Positions 41,732 to 52,446 of a DNA stretch of 64,000 nt are shown here, piece after piece. The stretch is from contig NC_089040.1 of the NCBI RefSeq assembly GCF_034140825.1, positions 4,753,501 through 4,817,500 of the forward strand, read 5' to 3'. The notes beneath the pieces were generated by a model. The model did not search any database. It had not been told where the DNA came from and saw nothing but the letters and a program-made list of their open reading frames with translations. Position numbers and translations under genes: made by a program. Position 1 is the first letter of the stretch; the number at the start of each line of letters is the position of its first letter. This stretch comes from Oryza sativa Japonica Group (taxonomy: Eukaryota; Streptophyta; Magnoliopsida; Poales; Poaceae).

Positions 41732-43427
41732 ATGGCGATCGTGGACGCGTCTACCGGGCCAGCCGTCATCGTCGCCGTCGCGGTGGTGGTGGTCGTCGTC
41801 TCGACGTTGCTGTGGACGGCGATGGCGCAGCTGGTGTGGAGGCCGTACGCGGTGGGGAGGGCGCTCGGCCAGCAGGGTGTCCGCGGGCCGGCGTACCGGC
41901 TCCTGGTCGGCAACATCGGCGAGGCGAACGAGATGCGCGCGGCGGCGAGCGGCGGCGTGCTCGACCGGCGCTGCCACGACGTCGTCCCGCGCGTGCTGCC
42001 GCACTACCGCGCCTGGATGTCGCGCTACGGCAAGGTGTTCGTCTCGTGGACCGGCCCCTTCCCGGCGCTCTGCGTCGGCGACTACGCCATGGCGAAGGAG
42101 ATCCTCGCCGACCGGACGGGGCTGTACGCCAAGCCGGACCCCGGGGCGAGCATCCTGGCGCTGTTCGGCAACGGCCTCGCCTTCGTCAACGGCGACGACT
42201 GGGCGCGCCACCGCCGCGTCGTGCACCCGGCGTTCGCCATGGACAAGCTCAAGATGATGGCCAAGACGATGGCGGAGTGCGCGCGGAAGGTGATCCAGGC
42301 GTGGGAGGCGCGTGCCGCGGCAGCGGCCGACGGCGAGCGGATGGTGCAGGTGGAGGTCGGGGAGCAGTTCCACGAGCTGACCGCCGACGTGATCTCGCAC
42401 ACGGCGTTCGGCAGCAGCTACAGACAAGGGAAGGAGGTGTTCGTCGCGCAGCGGGAGCTCCAGTACATCGCCATGTCCGCCCTCAACAGCGTCCGCATCC
42501 CGGGCAGCCAATACATCCCGACGAAGGCGAACATTCGCCGGCGACAGCTCGCCAAGAAGGTGAGAGGCACGCTCATGGCGATCATACGCGAACGCCAGGC
42601 CACCGCCGCCGCCGCCAAGGAGGACAGGGGATACGGCAACGACCTCCTCGGCCTGATGCTCGAGGCCAACGCGGCGGCCGGCGGCGGCGAGAAGAGCATG
42701 ACCATGGACGAGATCGTCGACGAGTGCAAGACCTTCTTCTTCGCCGGCCACGACACCACCTCGCACCTCCTCACCTGGGCCATGTTCCTCCTCGGAACGC
42801 ACCCCGAGTGGCAGCAGCGCCTCCGCGAGGAGGTCCTCCGTGAATGCTGCGGCGGCGGAGGCGGCGACACGGAGGCGCTCCCCAACGGCGACGCTCTCAA
42901 CAAGCTCAAGCTGGTAAAAAGCTCAACGAAACTCAAAGCTGGCGCGGTGATCGCCGGCGACGAACAACATGTGTTTGACGATAATTTATGCGCAGATGAC
43001 GATGGTGCTGTACGAGACGCTGCGGCTGTACGGGCCGGTGAGCATGCTGGTGAGGACGGCGACGGCGGACGCGGAGCTCGGCGGCGTGCGGGTGCCGAAG
43101 GGCACGATGACGATGATGCCGGTGGCGATCCTGCACCGCGACGCGGACGTGTGGGGCGCGGACGCCGGCGAGTTCGACCCGCTCCGGTTCCGCGGCGGCG
43201 TGAACAAGGCGGCGGCGCACGCCGGCGCGCTGCTGGCCTTCTCGCTGGGGCAGAGGTCGTGCATCGGGCAGGACTTCGCGATGATGGAGGCGAAGACGAC
43301 GCTGGCCATGATCCTCCGGCGCTTCGCCTTCGAGGTCTCACCGGAGTACGTGCACGCGCCGCTCGACTTGCTGACGCTTCAGCCCAAGTGCGGGCTCCCA
43401 ATGGTGCTCAAGCTCTTGGATCAATAG
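41732..43427 (+). CDS. Cytochrome P450, CYP72 clan (CYP709/CYP721-like), intact copy
   Basis: Two exons (41732-42913, 42996-43427; GT-AG) give 537 residues, a normal microsomal P450 length. An N-terminal membrane anchor (about 10-35, valine-rich) precedes WRPYAVGRAL and the P450 fold. Landmarks: oxygen-binding I helix AGHDTT (338-343), ExxR as E401-T-L-R404, FDPLRF, and the heme loop FSLGQRSCIG with Cys483. CYP72-clan enzymes oxidise hormones (cytokinins, brassinosteroids, gibberellins), fatty acids or terpenoids; the substrate here is unknown. The ATG at 41732 is the first in frame. It is convergent with a mirror copy at 44643-46325. Family assignment below clan level is uncertain. Confidence 0.93.
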
Positions 43428-44642
43428 AACGTGTAGAACCTTTGGTCGCTAATTTCTCGGGCATTTTCTATGGGATTGTGTTCGCAACATTTGATTGAAA
43501 GACCTGCCTCAAAATCTTGTAAATTCTATACCATTCGATTATTTTAAGATTCGTGCTAGGCAACCAAAACCGTGAAGCCGGCCCCTTCCTTCTTACTCCT
43601 TCTCTCAACGTCCTCTCACGCTACCGCCACTCGGCCTCGTCAGCTGGCCAGAAGGGGTCAATGGTGCCGGCCTTCTTCCCTAAACCGGCGGTGGCGAGTG
43701 CCCTCGCCCCGCTGTCTTCCCTGTCTCGGTGGCTCTGCGTCATCGGATCCGCCTCCACCGGTCGTCGTTTCCTAACCATAAGCTTGCTTTGTCCCCCTCA
43801 TTAACATCGGTCCACCGTCCTCCTCCATCTTAGTGGCTTCATTGCAATTGTCGGCGTCTCGCCGGTGGCACGTGCCCACCGCCCACCACAGGGTTTTGGA
43901 CTTTATCAAATGCCATCCTTTCGGTAAGTCAACTTTGTTAAAAAGCTACCAAATCTATGTCAAAATTATCAAAATTTATCAAATAGATTTGGAATTGATA
44001 GCTAAATTGAAAGTCAAAATTTATCAAATAGATTTAAATCTATGTCAAAATTATCAAAATTTATCAAATTGGAAATTGGAAATCTATTTGATAAATTTTG
44101 ATAATTTTGACATAGATTTGGTAGCTTTTTAACAAAGTTGACTTACCGAAAGGATGGCATTTGATAAAGTCCAAAACCCTGTGGTGGGCGGTGGGCACGT
44201 GCCACCGGCGAGACGCCGACAATTGCAATGAAGCCACTAAGATGGAGGAGGACGGTGGACCGATGTTAATGAGGGGGACAAAGCAAGCTTATGGTTAGGA
44301 AACGACGACCGGTGGAGGCGGATCCGATGACGCAGAGCCACCGAGACAGGGAAGACAGCGGAGCGAGGGCACTCGCCACCGCCGGTTTAGGGAAGAAGGC
44401 CGGCACCATTGACCCCTTCTGGCCAGCTGACGAGGCCGAGTGGCGGTAGCGTGAGAGGACGTTGAGAGAAGGAGTAAGAAGGAAGGGGCCGGCTTCACGG
44501 TTTTGGTTGCCTAGCACGAATCTTAAAATAATCGAATGGTATAGAATTTACAAGATTTTGAGGCAGGTCTTTCAATCAAATGTTGCGAACACAATCCCAT
44601 AGAAAATGCCCGAGAAATTAGCGACCAAAGGTTCTACACGTT

Positions 44643-46325
44643 CTATTGATCCAAGAGCTTGAGCACCATTGGGAGCCCGCACTTGGGCTGAAGCGTCAGC
44701 AAGTCGAGCGGCGCGTGCACGTACTCCGGTGAGACCTCGAAGGCGAAGCGCCGGAGGATCATGGCCAGCGTCGTCTTCGCCTCCATCATCGCGAAGTCCT
44801 GCCCGATGCACGACCTCTGCCCCAGCGAGAAGGCCAGCAGCGCGCCGGCGTGCGCCGCCGCCTTGTTCACGCCGCCGCGGAACCGGAGCGGGTCGAACTC
44901 GCCGGCGCCCGCGCCCCACACGTCCGCGTCGCGGTGCAGGATCGCCATCGGTATCATCGTCATCGTGCCCTTGGGCACCCGCACGCCGCCGAGCTCCGCG
45001 TCCGCCGTCGCCGTCCTCGCCATCAGGCTCACCGGCCCGTACAGCCGCAGCGTCTCGTACAGCACCATCGTCATCTGCGAATAAATTATCGTCAAACGCA
45101 TGCTGTTCGTCGCCGGCCATCACCGTGCCAGCTTTGAGTTTCGTTGAGCTTTTTACCAGCTTGAGCTTGTTGAGAGCGTCGCCGTTGGGGAGCGCCTCCG
45201 TGTCGCCGCCGCCGCCGCATTCACGGAGGACCTCCTCGCGGAGGCGGTGCTGCCACTCGGGGTGCGTGCCGAGGAGGAACATGGCCCAGGTAAGGAGGTG
45301 CGAGGTGGTGTCGTGGCCGGCGAAGAAGAAGGTCTTGCACTCGTCGACGATCTCGTCCATGGTCATGCTCTTCTCGCCGCCGCTACCGCAGGCGTCCGTC
45401 GCGTTGGCCTCGAGCATCAGGCCGAGGAGGTCGTTGCCGTGTCCGCTGTCCTCCTTGGCGGCGGCGGCCTGGCGCTCGCGTATGATCGCCATGAGCGTGC
45501 CTCTCACCTTCTTGGCGAGATGTCGCCGGCGCAGGTTCGTCTTCGTCGGGATGTACTGGCTGCCCGGGAAGCGGGTGCTGTTGATGGCGGAGAAGGCGAT
45601 GGACTGGAGCTCGCGCTGCGCGACGAACACCTCCTTCCCTTCCCTGTAGCTGCTGCCGAACGCCGTGTGCGAGATCACGTCGGCGGTCAGCTCCTGGAGC
45701 TGCCCCCCGACCTCCACCTGCACCCGCCGCTCGCCGTCGGCCGTGGCACGCGCCTCCCACTCCCGGATCACCTCCCGCGCGCAATCCGCCATCGTCTTGG
45801 CCATCATCTTGAGCTTGTCCATGGCGAACGCCGGGTGCACGACGCGACGGTGGCGCGCCCAGTCGTCGCCGCCGATGAAGATGAGGCCGTTGCCGATCAG
45901 CGCCAGGATGCTCGGCTCGGGCTCCGGCTTGCCGTACAGCCCCGTCCGGTCGGACAGGATCTGCTTCACCATGGCGTAGTCGCCGACGCAGAGCGCGGGC
46001 GTGGCGCCGCTCCACGAGACGAACACCTTGCCGTAGCGCGACATCCACGCGCGGTAGTGCGGCATCACGCGCGGGACGATGTCGTGGCAGCGCCGGTCGA
46101 GCACGTCGCCGCGCGTCGCGGCGCGCATCGCGTTCGCCTCGCCGTCGCTGCCGACGAAGAGCCGGTACGCCGGCCCGCGGATCCGCTGCCGACCGAACGC
46201 CCTCGCCACGGCGTACGGCCTCCACACCAGCTGCACCGCGCCGTCCACAGCCACGTCAAGACCACCAGAACCACCGCGGCGGCGACGGCGACGCCCGGCG
46301 CCGTCGATGACTCAACGGTCGCCAT
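44643..46325 (-). CDS. Cytochrome P450, inverted copy with an N-terminal frameshift
   Basis: Exons about 46325-45157 and 45074-44643 mirror the first P450. All signature motifs are intact: AGHDTT, YETLRLYGP and FSLGQRSCIG. The natural ATG at 46325 opens MATVESSTAPGV and a membrane anchor ending LTWLWTA. Near 46250 the sequence reads ACGGCGCGGTGCAG where the other copy has ACGGCGATGGCGCAG, one net base short of frame, so the anchor frame and the VQLVWRPYAV frame do not connect. Upstream of that point the catalytic frame has no ATG back to a stop near 46314; the next in-frame ATG is about 43 codons downstream and would omit the anchor. The gene is therefore probably non-functional, or makes a soluble form; a sequencing error is the other explanation. 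Confidence 0.85.
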
Positions 46326-46365
46326 GCTTGGAGCGAGCTAGCTTGTGTTGCGTGATTATGGGAAG

Positions 46366-46505
46366 TCTATATAATACTCTCTTTCACATTATAAGAAGTT
46401 TTAGACATATTCATCTCTTGTCTATAGTCACTAACATCCATATGAATTTAGCTGAAACATATTCATGCATAAATCTATTCAAAAACTTGTATAATGTGAA
46501 ACAAA
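46366..46505 (-). promoter_or_regulatory. TATA box and adjoining degenerate Stowaway-like MITE upstream of the second P450
   Basis: On the minus strand TTATATA (about 46368-46374) lies about 45 bp before the ATG. It is immediately preceded by a hairpin-like AT-rich element whose ends CTCTTTCACATTATA and TATAATGTGAAAC are inverted. The TATA-next-to-MITE arrangement parallels that of the first P450. Confidence 0.5.
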
Positions 46506-46509
46506 GAAA

Positions 46510-47005
46510 ATAATAATTATCAGTCACCAACAATATTTTTAAATAATCAAATTATTTAACATTATCATTATACTTTGCAAGTATCTTTGAAATATATTTT
46601 CTGAAATTGATTAAGAAATGACCGCCAAAATTTACTCGTCATTGATAAAAACCGATAAATATTTGTCAATGGTAACACTACAGAGGAGCTTTAGGATACA
46701 AATTATTGCTGGAGATGCTCTCTAATATCAATCTCTTGTCACATTGTGTTTGGGGTTTCGTGTATGAGGCCTTATGACAAACGGCGACGCCGAGGCAGCG
46801 GATGTGGAGATGTGTATCCTACTGCCTACTGGCGGCCTGTAAGCACAACCGCACAAGGCAACATGTTTGTCAAACAAAAATGGTTGGGAAATCACTCTCA
46901 GGTACAGTAATGTCGATGAAGTGTGAAGTGCACGATGCTACAAATGACTAAAGTATGAGATCATGCATGATCTATGCATATTAATTTCTGGATAGGGATT
47001 ACTAA
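46510..47005. other. Intergenic, no gene recognised
   Basis: AT-rich sequence upstream of the second P450 on its strand. Nothing recognisable was found. Confidence 0.45.
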
Positions 47006-47345
47006 GGGCCCCTTTGAATCGTAGGAATGAAAAAACGTAGGATTCTAATTGGAATGTAAGTGTAAAACAGAGAATTGCAAAACACAGGAATAACTGTTTG
47101 ATTGAATCGCAGGAAAAATGTAGGAATCGGATGAGAGATAGACATAGAGAAGTTTCCAAGAGGTTAGAGCTATTGCTAAATTTTCTCTAAAATCTAAATA
47201 GGATTGTTCATTCCATAGGAATTTCAAAGGATACGATATGATTCAATCCTTCGTTTTAAATGGTTTCATAGGAAATTTTCCTTTAGTACTCGAAGGACTC
47301 AAATATTTCAAAATTTCCATATTTTTTCTCCAAATGAAAAGACCC
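47006..47345. mobile_element. Tourist-like MITE, 340 bp
   Basis: Ends GGGCCCCTTTGAATC and, on the other strand, GGGTCTTTTCATTTGG are imperfect inverted repeats flanked by TAA at 47003-47005 and 47346-47348. The interior has TAGGAATG and CATAGGAA words typical of rice elements of this kind. Confidence 0.75.
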
Positions 47346-47348
47346 TAA

Positions 47349-48494
47349 ATTTACCCGCTCATTTTAATTTCTTCTAGAAGAAAAAAGATGCACATGGCCG
47401 GCCGCCGGCCGGCCCATATGTTAAATGTTTCTGTCTAGTACTAGGATGACTTAACATTGTCAAAATATACTTTTCTGTTTAATTGTTGGGTGTTTAGTGG
47501 CTAGTGACTTTCTTGTCTTCTTGTCTCTATTCTTTCCTACTTATAATGGATTAATGGATGAATACATACCCCCCCCCCCTAAACGGTATGGTTATTTAAA
47601 AACTTTCTATATAAATCTTTTTAGAATATTGTTTAATATGATGTTTTAACTTTGTGATAGTTAATTTGTTTGTTTATATTCTCGAATAATTATTACAAAT
47701 TATTTATCTGTTTATCATTTCCATTTCATTCAGCTTAAGAAATAAAACTAGTATGATGCCCCATGTATTTTTGTAGCTAGATCTATTGAAGTTTATATTA
47801 TTAAATCTATATGGTCATAACTCCTAACTGATTTTTTTTTCTCGTTCAATGGAACAGTCTTGCTATTTGCTAATCGGCTTATTTTCTTTTCTTGGCTGTC
47901 AGTCACAAAAACTTGCTCAATATTGGAAAGTGCAGCTTTAGTACAAAAGTACTACCAATTTTAGTTTATTTTGATTTTAATATCCTGCATTAACTAAGAT
48001 AAATATAAATAGCTATGTTTTCTTTTCCGAAAAACGATGCATGTGCATACACCCTGATCCCTATGGGAACCTTTGATAAGCCGATCCGATATATCTTAAA
48101 ATTAACAAAATCACCATGGATGTCTCGTTGTTAGACCATAATTTGTATTTCGGCGGGTAAGATTCAATTCACACCACCTCCCTGCATGGAAAATAGAGCG
48201 ATCAATTAGCGTGTGATTAGTTAAGTATTAGCTTTTAAAAAAATCAATATGATTTTTTAAAGCAACTTTCGTATATTTTTTTTTAAAAAAATGTATCGTT
48301 TAGCAATTTGAAAAGTGTGCGTGTGGAAAACGAGGAGAGTGAGTTGGGAACTCAATCAAATGAACTCAAATTTCATGTTATAGCTAGTATATACTCTTTC
48401 CAAGTTGCAAACTAAGTCTTTGCTTGCTCAGTATATAACATGATGCAAAACGTAGAAAATTAAAGATGGCGTGATGCATGCCGGGGGTGGCTGA
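47349..48494. other. Intergenic AT-rich sequence with a MITE-like copy at about 48190-48365
   Basis: The MITE copy shows ATTAGCGTGTGATTAGTTAAGT, AAAGCAACTTTCGTATA and CGTTTAGCAATTTG, the core of the 14496-14729 family. No gene was seen in the remainder. Confidence 0.5.
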
Positions 48495-48511
48495 ATTCGA
48501 ACGGGTCTTTT

Positions 48512-49238
48512 TTTTTAATAATAGAATATAGTATCCCGGTTTTTACTCAAAAAAGCCACAACCAATTATTACATAATAGCGTTCGAGAAAAGGTGTGAAT
48601 CTAAAAATGGAGCACACCATAAAAGATAACGGATAAACCAAACTAACAATGGGAGAACACATTTATTGTAGTCTATTTGTGAATCTCCATCCATAATTGG
48701 TAAAAAGTTGCATAACCGTAGTCTCCAGCTTACGACGTGCAACTTTCAGGAACTCCTTATTTTCATCACACCTTTATAGTTGTGCCCACGTTCGGAGCAA
48801 GTGGGTTGCCCTGAAAATGATCTGCATGTAAGAAATTGATGGTGATTTATTAAAAACCATATCATTCCTACTCAGTCATATCACCCAACAAATGACAGCA
48901 GCTCCAACAAGTATTAGTTTACTCTTTTTTTTATCAACTCCCAAAAGCCAACCATCAAAAATATGTGATATACTAGAAGGGAGATTGAAACCAAAAGAGA
49001 ATTGAACTGCTCTCCATATGAATTTCAAAAAATGGCAGTCCATAAAGAGATGTTGAATAGTCTTATTCTTCATGCAAAAACAACGTCTCAAGCTACCATT
49101 CCAATTCCGCTTCGCCAAATTATTCTTAGTTAACACAACCCTTTAGGCATACCTCATGAAAATCTTAATCTTAAATAGCATCTTAAGCTTCCAAATACAC
49201 TTATTCCTCTCAATATAGCCATTATTCCAAATACACTT
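48512..49238 (-). mobile_element. 5'-truncated LINE (L1-type) insertion with 17 bp target duplication
   Basis: The minus strand encodes the C-terminal zinc-binding region found after plant LINE reverse transcriptases: VVLTKNNLAKRNW, RRCFCMKNKTIQHLFMDC (C-x2-C...H-x4-C), LGVDKKKSKL. It ends in an A-rich tail (T-run at 48507-48516 on the + strand). The 17 bp direct repeats ATTCGAAC-G/T-GGTCTTTT lie at 48495-48511 and 49239-49255 with one mismatch, marking target-primed insertion. The reverse transcriptase core is absent and the remaining frame contains stops, so the copy is dead on arrival. Confidence 0.88.
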
Positions 49239-49557
49239 ATTCGAACTGGTCTTTTATAATTGATATGTTTCCAGATTGATTTGAATTTGATGTACAACAA
49301 ATGCTTGAGGGATAAGATAGTGGTACACTGGTACTACCACCTCCTTACAGCTCATCTAAAGAGCAGGAAATAAATTAAATAAAAAACTCAAAACTTATCA
49401 CTGCCTCGTTTATTCGTGTAAACCTGTGCTTGACTGCGCTTGATTTAGACTGTTAACAAACCAAGTATCGTGTACGTATTTGCTTAATTCTACCCCCGTC
49501 CTCAATGTTTGACGTTGGTCAGTACTACAAAATAAGTACATTGAGAGAAGTCATGAG

Positions 49558-50541
49558 TAGGGATGAAACTGATTCAGATACTTTCCGTCCGTCGTACTAT
49601 TTTTCAGATTCGGATAGTTTCGGTCAGAATTATCCGAAAATTCTTGCATTCGGAAACGAATTCGGATATTTTTTTTCTCGGAAACGAAAACGAAAACAGT
49701 AAGGGTACTATCCGTCGGAATCGGAAAACGGTCGGAAATTATCCGGAATTTTTTTCGGATATCCGCAGAAATTGAGCAAATTATATAAAAAAACATGTAT
49801 ATATACATAACTTTTTCATACGGAATCATATGAAGACAAACTTTATATCAACACTGTAGAGCTCGATGAGATCTACAACTTTATTATTGACTATTTTATT
49901 ATTTGAGGTCATTTATGGGTCTAAATATTCATTATAATATACCATATTAATTTTTACGAAATCTCATATCTACAATTCAACGACATCTGATGGAGATGTA
50001 TTCCATATCAAAGTTGTAGAGCTCAACGGGATTTACCACTTTGTAGTTTATAACATTTGTATTTGAAAGAATTTAAAGTATAATACAAACATTACAAGTT
50101 TCGAAAATGTGAAGTAAAATAAATAAAATCTCCAATTTATACAATGGTAAATAAGTTATACATATAGTAAAAGGTTTTGGGAATAGAAAATGATAATCAT
50201 ATTTGCATATGGATCTCTTAGAGGAAGAGCCATGAAAATCGATTTTCACATACGGTTGTGGGACCGTCTATAAAATTGACGATATAAATGTTGGAGATGT
50301 TGAACTAAAATAATAAGCGATATCTCTTCCTTTATCAAGAAACTCAATTTGAGGGGTTTTTTATATACCAGTAAATATTCGCTACTGTATTCGTTCCGTC
50401 TCGTATTCGCTCCGTATCTGTATTCGATAATATTCGATTTTATTTCTGTATCCGAGTTTTCGATTCCGATTCCGAAAAAAAATATAAAAACGAATATGAT
50501 AAAGCTAGTTTCCGTCCGTTTCCGATCCGTTTTCATCCCTA
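49558..50541. mobile_element. hAT-type non-autonomous element, 984 bp
   Basis: Ends TAGGGATGAAA and TTTTCATCCCTA are inverted and flanked by the 8 bp duplication GTCATGAG at 49550-49557 and 50542-50549, diagnostic of hAT. Subterminal regions are rich in TCCGTCCG, TTCGGA and GTTTCCGATCCG motifs in inverted arrangement. The interior is AT-rich and non-coding; no transposase was seen. Confidence 0.92.
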
Positions 50542-50624
50542 GTCATGAGGATCCAGCCACTCACTGTAGTATAGACTCATGAGTCATTGTAATGCTAACC
50601 TACAGGAACCACAAGAGTGTACAG

Positions 50625-50859
50625 CTCCCTCCGTCTCTTAATATAAGAGATTTTGACATTTTGCTTTTACTGTTTGACCACTCGTTTTATTTAAAAAATT
50701 TATACAAATATAAAAAACGAAAAGTTGTACTTAAAGTACTTTGGATAATAAAGTAAGTCAAAAAAATAAATAATAATTCTAAATTTTTTTTGAATAAGAT
50801 GAATGGTCAAACAGTGCAAGCAAAATATTAAAATCCCCTATATTAGGGAATAGAGGGAG
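50625..50859. mobile_element. Stowaway-type MITE, 235 bp
   Basis: Ends CTCCCTCCGTCTCTTAATAT and ATTAGGGAATAGAGGGAG; TA follows on the right (50860-50861) while the left duplication has mutated. The interior matches the copy at 30347-30587 (TAAGAGATTTTGACATTTTGC). Confidence 0.85.
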
Positions 50860-50861
50860 TA

Positions 50862-51371
50862 AAAGGTTGGCTTGGTTTACAACCATTAGTTGCCACAACA
50901 AAATCAAAACCATGTCACACTTCGTTACAATAGTGTTTGTTCCATTGTTATGAATATAAATAGCAACATATACGTGCATTGCAACGGGAAGAAGCCAAAG
51001 AAATAAATATAATTAGCAATGTACCCGTGTGCTTTTTTCTCGAACGCGCAAAAGGATTGTACGTCAATATATTTGAAGATAAGAATATATTACCCGTGTG
51101 CTGCAATGGAAAGAAATAAAGGACAAAGATATAGTATGATTGACAGCGACAAATGGTCGAGTGACAAGTTAGGCATAGACGTGTAAGTATAGATATGGAC
51201 ATTCAATGACACATGAAGATGGTGGCATATATGGAATCAGGACCCTCTGACTTTGGGCAGGGAAAGGCACAGTTTTTTTAGTCTTGTGCTACAGTTAACT
51301 TTTGAACTTTCAATTGTATTATAATGAGTTAACTCAAGCATTTGAACGAGCCGAGGTGAGTTCCTTGTAAC
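50862..51371. other. Intergenic with possible Helitron 3' terminus at 50941-50990
   Basis: On the minus strand CCCGTTGCAATGCACG followed by a T-rich run resembles a rice Helitron 3' end. No matching 5' TC end was found to the right, so only a fragment can be claimed. No gene was seen. Confidence 0.35.
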
Positions 51372-51374
51372 TTA

Positions 51375-51518
51375 CGTCTGGTTTAGTTTCTAACTTTTTC
51401 TTCAAACTTTCAACTTTTCCATTACATTAAAACTTTCCTACACATAAATTTCCAATTTTTCCGTCACAACGTTTCAATTTCAATCAAATTTTCAATTTTG
51501 ACGTGAACTAAACACACC
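51375..51518. mobile_element. Tourist-like MITE, 144 bp (family A)
   Basis: Flanked by TTA at 51372-51374 and 51519-51521; ends GTCTGGTTTAGTTTC and GAACTAAACACACC. The interior (CTTCAAACTTTCAACTTTTC, TCAATTTTGACGTGAAC) matches the copy at 58092-58239. Confidence 0.8.
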
Positions 51519-51521
51519 TTA

Positions 51522-52238
51522 CATGAGTCAAACCAAGCTAACTGTTAGCTTCAAAATATTTTACGAGGTAAGCCGAGTTGGAACAAATCAACTGAATATT
51601 GGCCGAATGCTGAGTAGCCACTCCAGAAATTTTAGTCATCAGTCAACAAAATCAAGAATTCCTTCCACTCCACAAAATGCCGTGTCAAAACTACAGGGAA
51701 TTCGATTACACTCAACAAAGTCACAAATTGCATCAACAGCAATGTTAGAGCCATATGATTCTGTATAAACTAGTAGCAACTTTTATGCAAGGAACCTTTT
51801 GCCCCCAACCTGCTCGATCCTGCTCCCCTCACCTCATCAATGCTAAGGCAGCTCTGATCACACGGACTTGTAAATCACAGTGTCCACAACAACAATGCCA
51901 TCTTGGAACAACAAAACTGTATATCTCCGAACAAATGCTACGAGATTTTTCGACGGTCGAGGTGTCAAACGTTTGATCTTCTCAGAGGCATCGGTGATTC
52001 ACCCGTCCTTGAGCTGAACACCGATCTTGGGTATTGTGAATCGCCCATGAACTCCTGCAAATTTAGTTGCTTTGTTAAGTTGAAAGATTTGTTCGATTTG
52101 TTTGAGTAGCTGTGTGTTCAGTCGAATGTTTTTTTTAAAGGTTGTGTTAAATTGAAGGGTAGTTTTATCATTCTTAAGAAGGTACCTATAGGTACCATAT
52201 TTTCAAGTGTAAAATTTGATACCTCTAGATACTAAGTA
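51522..52238. other. Intergenic, no gene recognised
   Basis: Short frames only. A direct repeat of 'TCAACAAA-TCA-AATT-C-TC-ACT' type words occurs at 51640-51740. No domain was seen. Confidence 0.45.
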
Positions 52239-52384
52239 CTCTCCCCATCCCATAAAAATATAATCTAGTATTAGATGTGACACATCATAGTACTATGAAT
52301 TTAAACATACCTCTATCCAGATTTATTGTAATAGAATATGTCACATCATATCCAGATTCGTTTTTTTCTTTTGGACGGAGGGAG
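52239..52384. mobile_element. Stowaway-type MITE, 146 bp
   Basis: Ends CTCTCCCCATCCCATAA and TTTTGGACGGAGGGAG, TA at 52237-52238 and 52385-52386. It lies about 60 bp beyond the stop codon of the receptor-like cytoplasmic kinase gene and is probably part of its 3' UTR or terminator region. Confidence 0.82.
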
Positions 52385-52446
52385 TATCTCGGTATAAAAA
52401 AAATTAATGTAAAATTTAGGTACCTCAAAATACTTTCTCAAGAATC

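Larger units (their letters stand above)
41690..46350. repeat. Giant inverted repeat: two P450 copies with near-identical 3' flanks and an 89 bp spacer
   Basis: The left arm runs to 43990 and the right arm starts at 44080. From the shared stop codons inward (43428-43990 and 44080-44642) the arms match almost base for base; I found one substitution in the part compared as translated frames (a P/L change in WRVPSPRC). Similarity falls toward the outer ends: the last exons are nearly identical, the 5' ends of the first exons carry many changes and indels, and upstream leaders are only partly alike. The spacer consists of further copies of the GTCAAAATTATCAAAATTTATCAAAT phrase found in the arm ends. 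Confidence 0.95.

Noticed and set aside
41702-42802. Minus-strand 366-codon frame opposite the first P450
   Set aside because: Shadow of a GC-rich exon; the + strand has all P450 motifs and splice sites.
43553-43804. 83-codon frame present identically in both arms of the palindrome (43553-43804 and 44266-44517)
   Set aside because: Identity follows from the near-perfect arms, not from coding constraint; no homology recognised and it lies in the 3' flank of each P450.
50941-51240. A second Helitron
   Set aside because: Only a CCCGTTGCAATGCACG-type 3' hairpin is visible; no TC start or second boundary could be found.
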